DNA from: JAMCXS01 sp964459065
GTDB lineage: Bacteria > Acidobacteriota > Terriglobia > UBA7540
Reading direction: 5' to 3'
Assembly (NCBI GenBank): GCA_964459065.1
Contig: CAYWMN010000157.1
Span: 1-8,793, forward strand
Length of the DNA stretch: 8,793 bases
This document shows, piece after piece, positions 1-6,098 of this stretch. The translations under genes and the position numbers were made by a program. Position 1 is the first letter of the stretch. Every line of letters begins with the position of its first letter. The notes beneath the pieces are model-generated. The model had not been told where the DNA came from. It did not search any database and saw only the letters and a list, made by a program, of their open reading frames with translations.

Positions 1-39
1 GGCGCCCTTGCCCAGAGTCCGCGTCCCGCGAGCTTTCGC

Positions 40-468
40 TTGCGAAAGGTCTTGGTCGCCGTTGGGTTTTCGCTTCTGGCCCTGGCCGGCTGCAGTTCAC
101 GCCAGAAAACGAAACTTCCCCCGCCAACCGCCGAAGAGACCGCCTACCTTCCCAAGATCCAGATTACGGGCGCGCGGGTGACGGCTGCAGAGAACTTTCT
201 GCAACATACTGTCGTCACACTCCAGGCCCGCATTACCAACCAAGGCGACAGAACGGTCCGCTACCTTGAAGTGGACGTGGCTTTTTCAAATTACGTCGGC
301 CGGACGGACCTTCAGAAACAAAGGGAACCCATCAACCTGAATACGCCACCGCTCAAACCCGGCGAAACCCAGACGGTAAAGCTTGCCTTCGACCAGCCTC
401 CCGAGGACTGGAACCAGGCTCCCCCTAAAATCACACCCATCCGTGTGGTGCTGGCCGGGAATCGGTAA
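40..468 (+). CDS. Small putative lipoprotein, DUF2393-like
   Basis: This encodes a 142-residue exported protein of unknown function. The N-terminus has two basic residues, a hydrophobic stretch and a lipobox L15-A16-G17-C18, so it is probably a lipoprotein. Ser at +2 would favour the outer membrane if E. coli-like sorting rules apply. The rest is a beta-rich domain with a pattern of the type 'ITNQGDRTVRYLEVDV', then 'LKPGETQTVKLAF' and 'PPEDWNQAPP'. I associate this pattern with DUF2393/FxLYD-like periplasmic domains, from memory. The start is TTG at 40 with no visible Shine-Dalgarno site. The frame is open upstream to the window edge without another ATG, GTG or TTG, so the true start could lie outside the window. 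The lipobox position fits the TTG start. A terminator-like hairpin follows. Confidence 0.72.
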   Translation: MRKVLVAVGFSLLALAGCSSRQKTKLPPPTAEETAYLPKIQITGARVTAAENFLQHTVVTLQARITNQGDRTVRYLEVDVAFSNYVGRTDLQKQREPINLNTPPLKPGETQTVKLAFDQPPEDWNQAPPKITPIRVVLAGNR

Positions 469-504
469 CGCCGGGCTTCCGGGTGCCTTGCCGGGCATAA
501 AGCA

Positions 505-535
505 GGGAGCGCATCCCGCTCCCAGCACGATCTTT
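505..535 (+). terminator. Terminator-like hairpin after the lipoprotein gene
   Basis: A perfect 7-bp stem, GGGAGCG (505-511) with CGCTCCC (517-523), closes a 5-base loop. A short T-rich tract (TCTTTT, 531-536) begins eight bases later, further than in a textbook intrinsic terminator. It lies 36 bases after the stop codon, which is a suitable place to end that transcript. Confidence 0.4.
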
Positions 536-566
536 TGACGGATTTGGCCCTTGATAAGAATCCGTT

Positions 567-582
567 CATGGTGTACACCATG
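567..582. promoter_or_regulatory. Perfect 16-bp palindrome, candidate operator
   Basis: CATGGTGTACACCATG is an uninterrupted 16-bp palindrome with TGTACA at its centre, in the noncoding leader before the IPT/TIG gene. A perfect palindrome of this length in noncoding DNA is typical of binding sites for dimeric repressors. A TTGATA hexamer at 551-556 could be a -35 element. At a 17-base spacer the -10 would be TACACC inside the palindrome, which is a poor match. The regulator is unknown and none is encoded in the window. Confidence 0.5.
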
Positions 583-645
583 GTTATCTGCACGATGAGT
601 AAATAGGTACCGACAAGCTCGCAACGTCCATTGCGGATTGAAGCC

Positions 646-683
646 CCTGACCAGTTCTTGTCGGTGTCCGACAGCAGGTCAGG
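646..683 (+). promoter_or_regulatory. Nested hairpin in the mRNA leader
   Basis: The outer stem is CCTGACC (646-652) with GGTCAGG (677-683), 7 bp and perfect. The inner stem is TGTCGG (659-664) with CCGACA (668-673), 6 bp and perfect, with a 3-base loop. An asymmetric internal loop (653-658 and 674-676) separates them. The structure ends five bases before the Shine-Dalgarno site at 689-696, so it could influence ribosome access or act as a protein-binding site. No known riboswitch class is recognised. Confidence 0.45.
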
Positions 684-688
684 TTCTC

Positions 689-696
689 AAAGGAGG
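689..696 (+). promoter_or_regulatory. Strong ribosome binding site without a start codon
   Basis: AAAGGAGG is almost fully complementary to the 16S rRNA tail. Five bases later, in the frame that encodes a clear signal peptide, the codon is ATA (702-704). No ATG, GTG or TTG occurs in that frame between the upstream stop (648-650) and GTG at 882, which lies inside the mature domain. The site therefore marks the original start at 702. Confidence 0.7.
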
Positions 697-701
697 CCGT
701 T

Positions 702-2131
702 ATACCCAGACTCCGCTCGGTACTGGCTCTGCCACTTGTCGTCGCGTTCGCTGCATTCCTGTTTCCTGCGGCGGCCCACGGTACCTGTTACAAGCCCCTC
801 TGCTGCACATACCCTCCGGTTCAGGGCACGACGCACATTGAGAGTGTCTCGCCGCAGGTTGCCCTTCCCGGCGTCACACCGGTGTACATTCAGGGCTACT
901 GCTTCGGCGACTCGCAGGGAAACGGAAGCATCACACTTAACGGTGAGCCGATGACTGACATCGTGTTCTGGACCGACTCCGAGATTGAGTTTATTCCCCT
1001 GCTTGACGCTACTTCAGGCAATCTCGTGGTCACATCGTCAATCTACGGCTCCGACAGTTCGACCAAAGAGGCCAGCTGCCCGGGGTATTACGTAGGCGGA
1101 GAGCAGTGGGATGCCTGCGGCAACGACGAGATCAACGCTACGTTTACCATCGCAACGGTCAACGCCCCCCTCTACTGGCCAAACCACATCAACATACCGA
1201 ACCCGGCCCCGCACCCGCAGTACGTGCAGGGGACGTGGAATTACGACGACGGCGTGGAAACAGCCACGTTCAAGCTTATCCAGCATTCCCAAAACTCGGA
1301 CGGCACTTTTGGCCGATAACGGGCACTGTGGTGGACAATCTCTGCTCAGGCCAGTACAACGTCACCGGGACGCTCGACCAGTACGGCGACTTCGCCTTGT
1401 ATAACCCGTGCGGCGGGATCTGCACCGAGTGGCTGCTCCTCGGCTCCGGCGACGTGACGTCGCAAGGCCTCGAAGACGCGGTCCCATGCACGGGGACGCC
1501 CCCGGTTCCGGTTCCCACGGAGAACTTTCTCGCTGGCGGGATGGACTTGGCTGAGGACGGCTACTACTATACCGGAGTTCCGCCGCTGTTCAAGGACCGG
1601 CCGGACATCCCGCCGAGCGCGCCGGTCACCTCCGAAGGCTGGACGACACTCTCGGGGTCCACGCTCCAGACGGCCGTGCTTTGGGAACGCACCTTCGCCT
1701 CGCTGAACGGGTTCGTCGGCTACGCCGGAAGATTTGTGTACGAGCAGCCGGACGGCACGGCGACGGACGCGTGCTGGTTCTCGGGAAGCAAATACCTTCC
1801 GTACACCAGCACGCTGTCGGGCGGCGGGTGGTTCGTGGACCAAAGCGGGCGTTGGGAACCCGACGAGAGCGGCCTCCCCAGCCAGGTCGACTCCTATTAC
1901 CAGGACCATTATGGACCCCAGGGTCAGACGTGCGCAATTACCGGCTACCAAGCGCTGTATATTGACACCCGCACGGGGCAGGCTCCTTATTATAATTATG
2001 AATATGATGTCAACACGCAGATGCCGGCGAAGATCACGCCAACAGATTTGACTGTGGGCCTTCAGCCGGGCAGCGGCCAGATGGTTACAGCATGCGAGCC
2101 CTATCCCAAGCTTAAGGGGAAATGCAAATGA
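702..2131 (+). pseudogene. Exported IPT/TIG-like protein, start lost and frameshifted
   Basis: Two reading frames together encode one protein of about 476 residues. From 702, the first frame gives a signal peptide (about residues 1-27, hydrophobic core LALPLVVAFAAFLF, then PAAAHG), a Cys-rich start (CYKPLCC), and an IPT/TIG-like beta domain at about residues 45-125 (SVSPQVALPG, IQGYCFGDSQGNGS, SGNLVVTS). This frame stops at TAA 1317-1319. The other frame continues smoothly from 1310 (TGG) to TGA at 2129-2131 as a Cys-, Tyr- and Gly-rich secreted sequence with no recognised domain. One extra T in the run at 1307-1310 would join the two as ...DGTFWPITGT.... The start codon is ATA in place of ATG, behind an excellent ribosome binding site. 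GTG 882 and ATG 1106 are only fallback starts that would give truncated or wrongly framed products. The second frame overlaps the next gene by ATGA. Decay is the simplest reading. An assembly error at the T run is possible but would not explain the ATA. Confidence 0.72.
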
Positions 2132-3573
2132 CAGGCACGAAGGTAGCGTTGAGTCGGGTGGCCGTGGCCGCGGCAGGCATTCTTGCTATTTTCCTCTGCG
2201 TCGGGCGGGCTTGGGCAAAGGCGGGGACGGAAGGCCCGACATTCGAAACGATCCAGGTGACGGGCATCAGGCCCGTAGCTAGTGCAATGGACGTGATCGA
2301 GCAAAGGTACGGCGTGCTGATCGACTACGTGGACGCGCCATGGGTGGCTCCGCAGGACGTCCAACTTTACCACTCTCTGCCCGGCAGACCGCCTATGCCG
2401 CCGTCCCTGGGTCCCAAGACCCGGACAATTTCCGTGCACTATTGGCAGGTGCCAGGGACCCCCGCGAGCGTGGCGCCCATTTACCGGTGCAACACTGCCA
2501 CACTCGGCTGCGCGGCGGTGACGGCGAGGCCGCGGGAGGGAATCGAGGGGCTCATCCAGGAGGTGCTCCATCAATTCGCCGAGCAGGGCGGGCAGATCTT
2601 CGCGGTTCGAAAGCTCGAGATGCCTTACGGCGTGCGCTGGGAGGTGTACCCCACCTATGCTCGTGACCGGTCAGGGACAATGGTGGCCCAGCCCGACCTC
2701 CTCAGCACGGTGATCTCCATCCCCAAGGCGCGGCGGTGGCCCGCGGAGATGCTCAATCTGATCGCGCAGCAGTTGACCCAGGCGACGGGATCCAAGTTCT
2801 CGGTCGGCACGCTGGGGTGGGCCGTGGATCAGCACGTGCCCAAGTCCGGGGAGCAACCCCCCGAACTGGGGGCCGAGAATGTGTCGGCATGGCGCGCGAT
2901 CGCGGACCTGATGGGGCCGGTCGTAGGGCCCAACATCGGCGTCGTGCGGGTGCTTTACGGTGACTGCGAGCCCAACTGCGGCTACGGATATGGCATCAAC
3001 ATCGGCAACATGCCCTATCGCGAGCCGCCGCGGCCCCCCACGCCGAAGCCGGCTCCCGCCAAGTTCCTGGGGATGCGCCCTCGGGGGCCCGGCTACTGGC
3101 TGGCGCGCGCGCGCACGTCCGAGGGGATTCGGAAAATCCAGCAGGCGCTGGCGAAACTGGGCTATCTGCACACCCCGCCCACCACCCGCTGGGATGCGAA
3201 TGCCATTGCCGCCCTGAAGCGGTTCCAGCATGCGCGGGGCTTGCCGGAGCAGGCGGGAAAGCTCGACGTTTGGACGGCTGGCGCGCTCATGCCGTCGCTG
3301 CCCCACGTGCCCGGCGTGCGCGTGTACCAGCCGGCCAAGCCCGCGATGAGCCCCCAACTCGCATATTGGCTCAACACGCTGAGTGGCATGAAGGAGGTCC
3401 AGCACGTGCTGACGAAGGCGGGTTTCTACAACGGCCCCATCGACGGGGAACTCGACCTGCCGACCAAAAAGGCGCTGCAAGCATTCCAAACCGCCAACGG
3501 GCTGAAGCCGACGGGCGTTGTGGACTGGGACACCGCCGTAAAGCTCTCACCGCTCCTGCCCGAGCCGAAGTAG
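2128..3573 (+). CDS. Secreted protein with two peptidoglycan-binding repeats
   Basis: This encodes 481 residues from ATG 2128. That start is preferred over ATG 2122 because AAGGGGA (2114-2120) is eight bases from it, and because the ATGA overlap with the preceding stop suggests translational coupling. A signal peptide or membrane anchor spans about residues 6-30 (VALSRVAVAAAGILAIFLCV, then AWAK). Residues 40-295 form an unrecognised region. Two segments in it (about 40-80 and 200-265) loosely resemble STN-like or secretin-like small domains, as inference only. Two close Cys pairs (121/128 and 280/284) could form disulfides in the periplasm. After a Pro-rich linker (about 300-311) come two PG_binding_1-type repeats, about 329-391 (degenerate, lacking the usual DG) and 417-476 (canonical, VQHVLTKAGFYNGPIDGELD... 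ALQAFQTANGL). No L,D-transpeptidase, amidase or lytic transglycosylase motif is visible. The role is probably binding to the cell wall and tethering a partner. Confidence 0.82.
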   Translation: MTGTKVALSRVAVAAAGILAIFLCVGRAWAKAGTEGPTFETIQVTGIRPVASAMDVIEQRYGVLIDYVDAPWVAPQDVQLYHSLPGRPPMPPSLGPKTRTISVHYWQVPGTPASVAPIYRCNTATLGCAAVTARPREGIEGLIQEVLHQFAEQGGQIFAVRKLEMPYGVRWEVYPTYARDRSGTMVAQPDLLSTVISIPKARRWPAEMLNLIAQQLTQATGSKFSVGTLGWAVDQHVPKSGEQPPELGAENVSAWRAIADLMGPVVGPNIGVVRVLYGDCEPNCGYGYGINIGNMPYREPPRPPTPKPAPAKFLGMRPRGPGYWLARARTSEGIRKIQQALAKLGYLHTPPTTRWDANAIAALKRFQHARGLPEQAGKLDVWTAGALMPSLPHVPGVRVYQPAKPAMSPQLAYWLNTLSGMKEVQHVLTKAGFYNGPIDGELDLPTKKALQAFQTANGLKPTGVVDWDTAVKLSPLLPEPK

Positions 3574-3575
3574 CG

Positions 3576-3613
3576 GAGACCGAAGCCTCCGGGCTGGCCG
3601 GGAGGCCTGTCTC
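3576..3613 (+). terminator. Stem-loop immediately after the peptidoglycan-binding gene
   Basis: An outer stem GAGAC (3576-3580) with GTCTC (3609-3613) encloses an inner stem GCCTCC (3585-3590) with GGAGGC (3601-3606). It begins three bases after the TAG stop. No T tract follows, so this is at best a U-tract-less terminator or an mRNA 3'-end stabiliser. Confidence 0.3.
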
Positions 3614-3645
3614 GCTGGCTGGCGCGCCGCGCCGTCTTTTCCGCT

Positions 3646-3693
3646 CTGCGCATCGCGCAGCAGGCTACCGCGCCCGGGTTGTGCCGCGGGCGC
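3646..3693. other. Two GC-rich hairpins between convergent genes
   Basis: CTGCGC (3646-3651) pairs with GCGCAG (3655-3660) around a 3-base loop. GCGCCCG (3670-3676) pairs with CGGGCGC (3687-3693) around a 10-base loop. Both stems are perfect. They lie in the 276-bp noncoding interval between convergent genes, where no credible ORF is present. Confidence 0.4.
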
Positions 3694-3753
3694 AAAGCCG
3701 GCACTCACGCTTGGCGCACTTCCAACCGTGGACCTGTCCTCTTTGAAAAACCC

Positions 3754-3819
3754 ACACTCTGCATAGCACTGAGTGTTGCCACCAGCGTTAGGGTGGCATG
3801 CCGGGCCTGAAGCCCGGCA
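3754..3819. repeat. Three perfect hairpins joined end to end
   Basis: Hairpin 1 is ACACTC (3754-3759) with GAGTGT (3771-3776). Hairpin 2 is TGCCACC (3777-3783) with GGTGGCA (3792-3798). Hairpin 3 is TGCCGGGC (3799-3806) with GCCCGGCA (3812-3819). All stems are perfect (6, 7 and 8 bp) and no base separates one hairpin from the next. The block sits 30 bases past the 3' end of the minus-strand phosphoesterase gene. It resembles REP/BIME-type or small nonautonomous repeat elements. The CCTGAAGCCCGG core reminds me of intergenic repeats in Acidobacteriota, from memory. Only one copy lies in this window, so its repeat status is unproven. Confidence 0.5.
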
Positions 3820-3849
3820 GTACAACCGATCAGCAGGCGCGGTCACAAA

Positions 3850-4596
3850 TCAGTGGCCCACTTCCAGGCGGAGCACCAGCGGTTCGGGCAGTTCAGCCCG
3901 GCGCATTTTTTCCTGGGTCAAATTCAAAGGGTAGGGCGTCCGATAATATTCCACACATCTGTCGGCGGAATCGTAAATAGCAAAGGCCGCTCGCCAGTCG
4001 CCGTCGCGGGGTTGGCCGACCGAGCCGGGATTGATCAGGTAGCGGCACTCCGATTCCAACGGGAAGGTTACGAATTTGTCGTCAGTGATGGGAGGGAGCA
4101 TGACCGGCTTGAAGCGGCGGTCCGGCGTCAGCAGAAATCCTCCCTGCCGATGAGTGTGGCCAAAGAAAACCAGAGCGGAAGCCATGGCGTCAAAGGCTCG
4201 AACCGCTTCCAGCGAGTCAAAGATATATTCGTCTTCATCGGCCGGCGAGCCGTGGACGAGGGTGAAGTCTTCCACCTCAATAGGGCCGGCAGGCAAACTG
4301 CCAAGAAATTTGGCGTGCTCCGGCGTCAACTGGCCGGCGGTCCATTCCGTAGCAAGCCGGGCGAGCACGTTGAACTCCGAGGGGTCCATCAGCCCGCAAC
4401 AGGCTTTGTCATGATTGCCGCGCACAAGAACGTGGGCCAGCAGGCGGACACGCTCGATCACCCGGTTCGGGTCGGGACCGTAACCGACCAGATCGCCCAG
4501 CGAGAGCACCCGGTCGTAACGGCCTTCGGCAACCTTCAGGCACCTGGCCAGCGCGTCAAAGTTTGAATGAATATCGCTCAGAATCAGGTAGCGCAA
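3850..4596 (-). CDS. Calcineurin-like metallophosphoesterase
   Basis: This 248-residue cytoplasmic phosphoesterase belongs to the Metallophos_2 (MJ0936/YfcE-like) type. All metal-site motifs are present in order: D8-x-H10 (SDIHSN), G34-D35 (GDLVGYGPDP), G60-N61-H62-D63, H115 (VHGSP) and G146-H147-T148-H149. The C-terminal NPGSVGQPRDGD signature (189-200) follows. An intact binuclear metal centre is therefore expected, with phosphodiester or nucleotide hydrolysis as the reaction. The in vivo substrate cannot be told from sequence; some relatives hydrolyse cyclic phosphodiesters or dinucleoside polyphosphates. The start is TTG at 4596-4594 with GGAGG five bases upstream (4606-4602). It is convergent with the peptidoglycan-binding gene and divergent from the next gene, so it is probably monocistronic. 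Confidence 0.92.
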   Translation of the reverse strand: MRYLILSDIHSNFDALARCLKVAEGRYDRVLSLGDLVGYGPDPNRVIERVRLLAHVLVRGNHDKACCGLMDPSEFNVLARLATEWTAGQLTPEHAKFLGSLPAGPIEVEDFTLVHGSPADEDEYIFDSLEAVRAFDAMASALVFFGHTHRQGGFLLTPDRRFKPVMLPPITDDKFVTFPLESECRYLINPGSVGQPRDGDWRAAFAIYDSADRCVEYYRTPYPLNLTQEKMRRAELPEPLVLRLEVGH

Positions 4597-4601
4597 CAGA
4601 G

Positions 4602-4620
4602 CCTCCGTCGCTCAATTATA
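4602..4620 (-). promoter_or_regulatory. -10 box and ribosome binding site of the phosphoesterase
   Basis: On the minus strand a consensus TATAAT (4620-4615) lies 18 bases before the TTG start. GGAGG (4606-4602) lies between them. The likely transcript start near 4608 leaves only about 12 leader bases. The -35 region is weak (TTAATG at 4643-4638, 17-base spacer). Confidence 0.5.
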
Positions 4621-4621
4621 C

Positions 4622-4652
4622 GCCGCAGCCGGCCGCCCATTAAACCTGCGGC
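4622..4652. promoter_or_regulatory. 7-bp inverted repeat between divergent genes
   Basis: GCCGCAG (4622-4628) and CTGCGGC (4646-4652) form a perfect inverted repeat with centres 24 bases apart. It overlaps the spacer and -35 region of the minus-strand promoter, a typical place for an operator. In this GC-rich sequence, chance is possible. Confidence 0.3.
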
Positions 4653-4689
4653 CACCGGATTACCAATCGGCCCGCCACCTGAGGTTTGA

Positions 4690-4695
4690 TATACT
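4690..4695 (+). promoter_or_regulatory. Possible -10 element for the exported-protein pair
   Basis: TATACT lies 58 bases before the ATG at 4753 in the divergent intergenic region. It matches the -10 consensus at five of six positions, but no convincing -35 is found 16-18 bases upstream. Confidence 0.28.
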
Positions 4696-4752
4696 CAATG
4701 GCATCTCTGTTTCATGCGGAGAATACCCCCCGTCACAAGGAGGCAGTCACTG

Positions 4753-5424
4753 ATGAATCACGCCAAGAAGCTGGGGATTTTTTGCGTCATCTGGATCGGA
4801 ATGAGCGCTTGCGCCTGGGCTCAATTCGGCCACGGGAGAGGAACCCGTGCGCCACGGATGCCTCATATCTTTAAACCCGTCGTCGGCGCGGGAGCACAAT
4901 ACCATTTCACTTCCCCCAAATCCACCGCCACCTTCGCCTACGCAGTGGTGGGCAAAGAAGCGGTGAACGGAAAAGACGGTTACTGGCTTGAAATCCGGAT
5001 TCAGAACCCCAAAATGCATGGCGAGATGGTCATGAAAGAGCTCACGGTCATGGACGGTTCCCACACCGAGGTGAAACGTCTGATCACACAGCAGCCGGGC
5101 CGCCCGCCCATGGAGTTGCCCTCCAGCATGATGGGCATGATCGAGCGGCACGCCGCGAAGGGCGAAAACGAAGCCAACAACGGCATGGGAGAAAAGATCG
5201 GCGAGGAAAGCATCACGGTGCCCGCCGGCACTTTCGACTGCGAACACTACCGCAAGCAGGAAGAGGGCAAGCCGGTTGATCTGTGGATTTCCACCAAGGT
5301 CTCCCCCTACGGCGTGGTGAAGATGGTCCGCGGAAAGGTCTCCATGGTGCTGGAAAAAGTCCTGACCGACCAGACTTCCCAAATCAAGGGTGAGCCCCAG
5401 AAGATGAACATCCCCCACTTCTGA
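4753..5424 (+). CDS. Exported protein of unknown function
   Basis: This encodes 223 residues from ATG 4753, chosen because AAGGAGG (4737-4743) is nine bases upstream and because this start places a clean signal peptide at residues 1-23 (GIFCVIWIGMSACAWA, cleavage before Q24). An in-frame codon at 4714 would only add a charged leader before the signal. The mature protein is probably periplasmic and beta-rich. It carries TVPAGTFDCEHYR (155-167) and LWISTKVSPYGVVKM (177-191), and ends in IKGEPQKM. I link this pattern to acidobacterial hypothetical proteins and the DUF4412/DUF3108-like group of outer-membrane-associated or lipid-interacting folds, from memory. Met is frequent (MHGEMVMKELTVM, SSMMGM), which might suggest metal contact but could be incidental. 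The next gene starts 28 bases downstream in the same direction, so an operon is likely. Confidence 0.82.
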   Translation: MNHAKKLGIFCVIWIGMSACAWAQFGHGRGTRAPRMPHIFKPVVGAGAQYHFTSPKSTATFAYAVVGKEAVNGKDGYWLEIRIQNPKMHGEMVMKELTVMDGSHTEVKRLITQQPGRPPMELPSSMMGMIERHAAKGENEANNGMGEKIGEESITVPAGTFDCEHYRKQEEGKPVDLWISTKVSPYGVVKMVRGKVSMVLEKVLTDQTSQIKGEPQKMNIPHF

Positions 5425-5452
5425 CCAGACGCTGGCCCGCGGAGGATTTGTA

Positions 5453-5899
5453 ATGTTCACGTGTGTTATCGCGCTCATGTTGACATTAAGCACTTCGCAG
5501 ACCGCCCTGCAGGCACGCGACGCCAAAGCGATCGAGGCTGCAAAGAATACAAGCGTGCATCTGATGGAAGCGTCATTGCCGGATAAGCCTTTCGAGGCGT
5601 GGCTGCGAGGCTTTGTGGGCCATCAACGAGATATCCATTGGGAAGTAAACGACTGCGGCGAGCAAACCGGAAATCCTCAACTGGACAAGGGCCGCGACTT
5701 CCCGATGTGTGCCGAGGCTCAAGTCACGCTTCGAGGAAAGCGCAAATTGTCTGTCGTGCTTTCGGTCGGCACGTCCAAAACGGGAGTCGCGGCCAGCCCG
5801 GCCCGGTTCTTCTATGCGGCGATCGATGGACCTGGGAACTCGACAAAATTGGTCAAAAAGTTGTCGCGACTGCCTGAGGCCATCAAGGGAATCGATTAG
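5453..5899 (+). CDS. Small probably exported protein with WEVNDCGEQTG motif
   Basis: This 148-residue protein matches no named family that I can identify. ATG 5453 is preceded by GGAGGA (5441-5446) at six bases. The first 21 residues are hydrophobic and end in ALQA, consistent with a short signal peptide, but there is no basic n-region, so export is probable rather than certain. The core has SLPDKPFEAWLRGFVG (41-56), WEVNDCGEQTG (63-73) and RDFPMCAEAQVTL (81-93). Cys68 and Cys86 could form a disulfide. The sharp motif suggests a conserved family; I recall similar hypothetical proteins from Acidobacteriota. It is probably co-transcribed with the preceding exported protein. A GC-rich hairpin follows 22 bases after the stop. 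Confidence 0.8.
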   Translation: MFTCVIALMLTLSTSQTALQARDAKAIEAAKNTSVHLMEASLPDKPFEAWLRGFVGHQRDIHWEVNDCGEQTGNPQLDKGRDFPMCAEAQVTLRGKRKLSVVLSVGTSKTGVAASPARFFYAAIDGPGNSTKLVKKLSRLPEAIKGID

Positions 5900-5921
5900 C
5901 CGTCCAACAAAGATACCCGCC

Positions 5922-5944
5922 GCACCCCGCCGGCCGTGGGGTGC
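5922..5944 (+). terminator. Hairpin after the small exported-protein gene
   Basis: GCACCCC (5922-5928) pairs perfectly with GGGGTGC (5938-5944) around a 9-base loop, 22 bases after the stop. No T tract follows, so termination is only suggested by position and stem strength. Confidence 0.35.
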
Positions 5945-5967
5945 CTGCGCGCGTCGGCAGGAAAAAA

Positions 5968-5996
5968 TTGCTTTGGATGCTCGCCCGGTGTATTTT
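5968..5996 (+). promoter_or_regulatory. Candidate promoter of the methyltransferase gene
   Basis: TTGCTT (5968-5973) and TATTTT (5991-5996) are separated by 17 bases and lie just after an A-rich patch (5962-5967). The hexamers match the consensus only partly (3/6 and 4/6). The stretch is more AT-rich than its surroundings. It would give a leader of about 95 bases. Confidence 0.38.
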
Positions 5997-6027
5997 ATCT
6001 TTCGGGGATTCTACATTCACAGTTTAG

Positions 6028-6045
6028 GGCGCGAATCTACGCGCC
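6028..6045 (+). promoter_or_regulatory. Hairpin in the methyltransferase leader
   Basis: GGCGCG (6028-6033) pairs perfectly with CGCGCC (6040-6045) around the loop AATCTA. It lies downstream of the candidate promoter and 37 bases before the Shine-Dalgarno site. It could be a leader structure or an operator. It matches no riboswitch I know. Confidence 0.3.
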
Positions 6046-6098
6046 GATATTGACCTGACGGGAGCCTCAAAAAAGCCCCGGCAAAGGAGATTGACGAC

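Noticed and set aside
638..954. Short plus-strand ORFs at 638-841 and 631-954
   Set aside because: They overlap the signal-peptide region in the wrong frames, use starts without ribosome binding sites, and give Arg/Ser-rich translations.
1106..1300. Start of an independent gene at ATG 1106
   Set aside because: Up to about 1300 this frame gives low-complexity Arg-rich sequence, while the other frame there carries the natural protein. Only the part after about 1310 is real, so 1106 is not a genuine start.
1304..1312. Programmed -1 ribosomal frameshift site
   Set aside because: The zero-frame codons ACT TTT do not form a canonical X-XXY-YYZ heptamer, and no strong downstream stem or pseudoknot was seen. 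Single-site slippage on TTT is possible but less likely than a one-base deletion.
3798..3980. 60-codon ORF crossing the hairpin block
   Set aside because: It starts inside the hairpin repeat, has no ribosome binding site, and runs antisense into the phosphoesterase gene.
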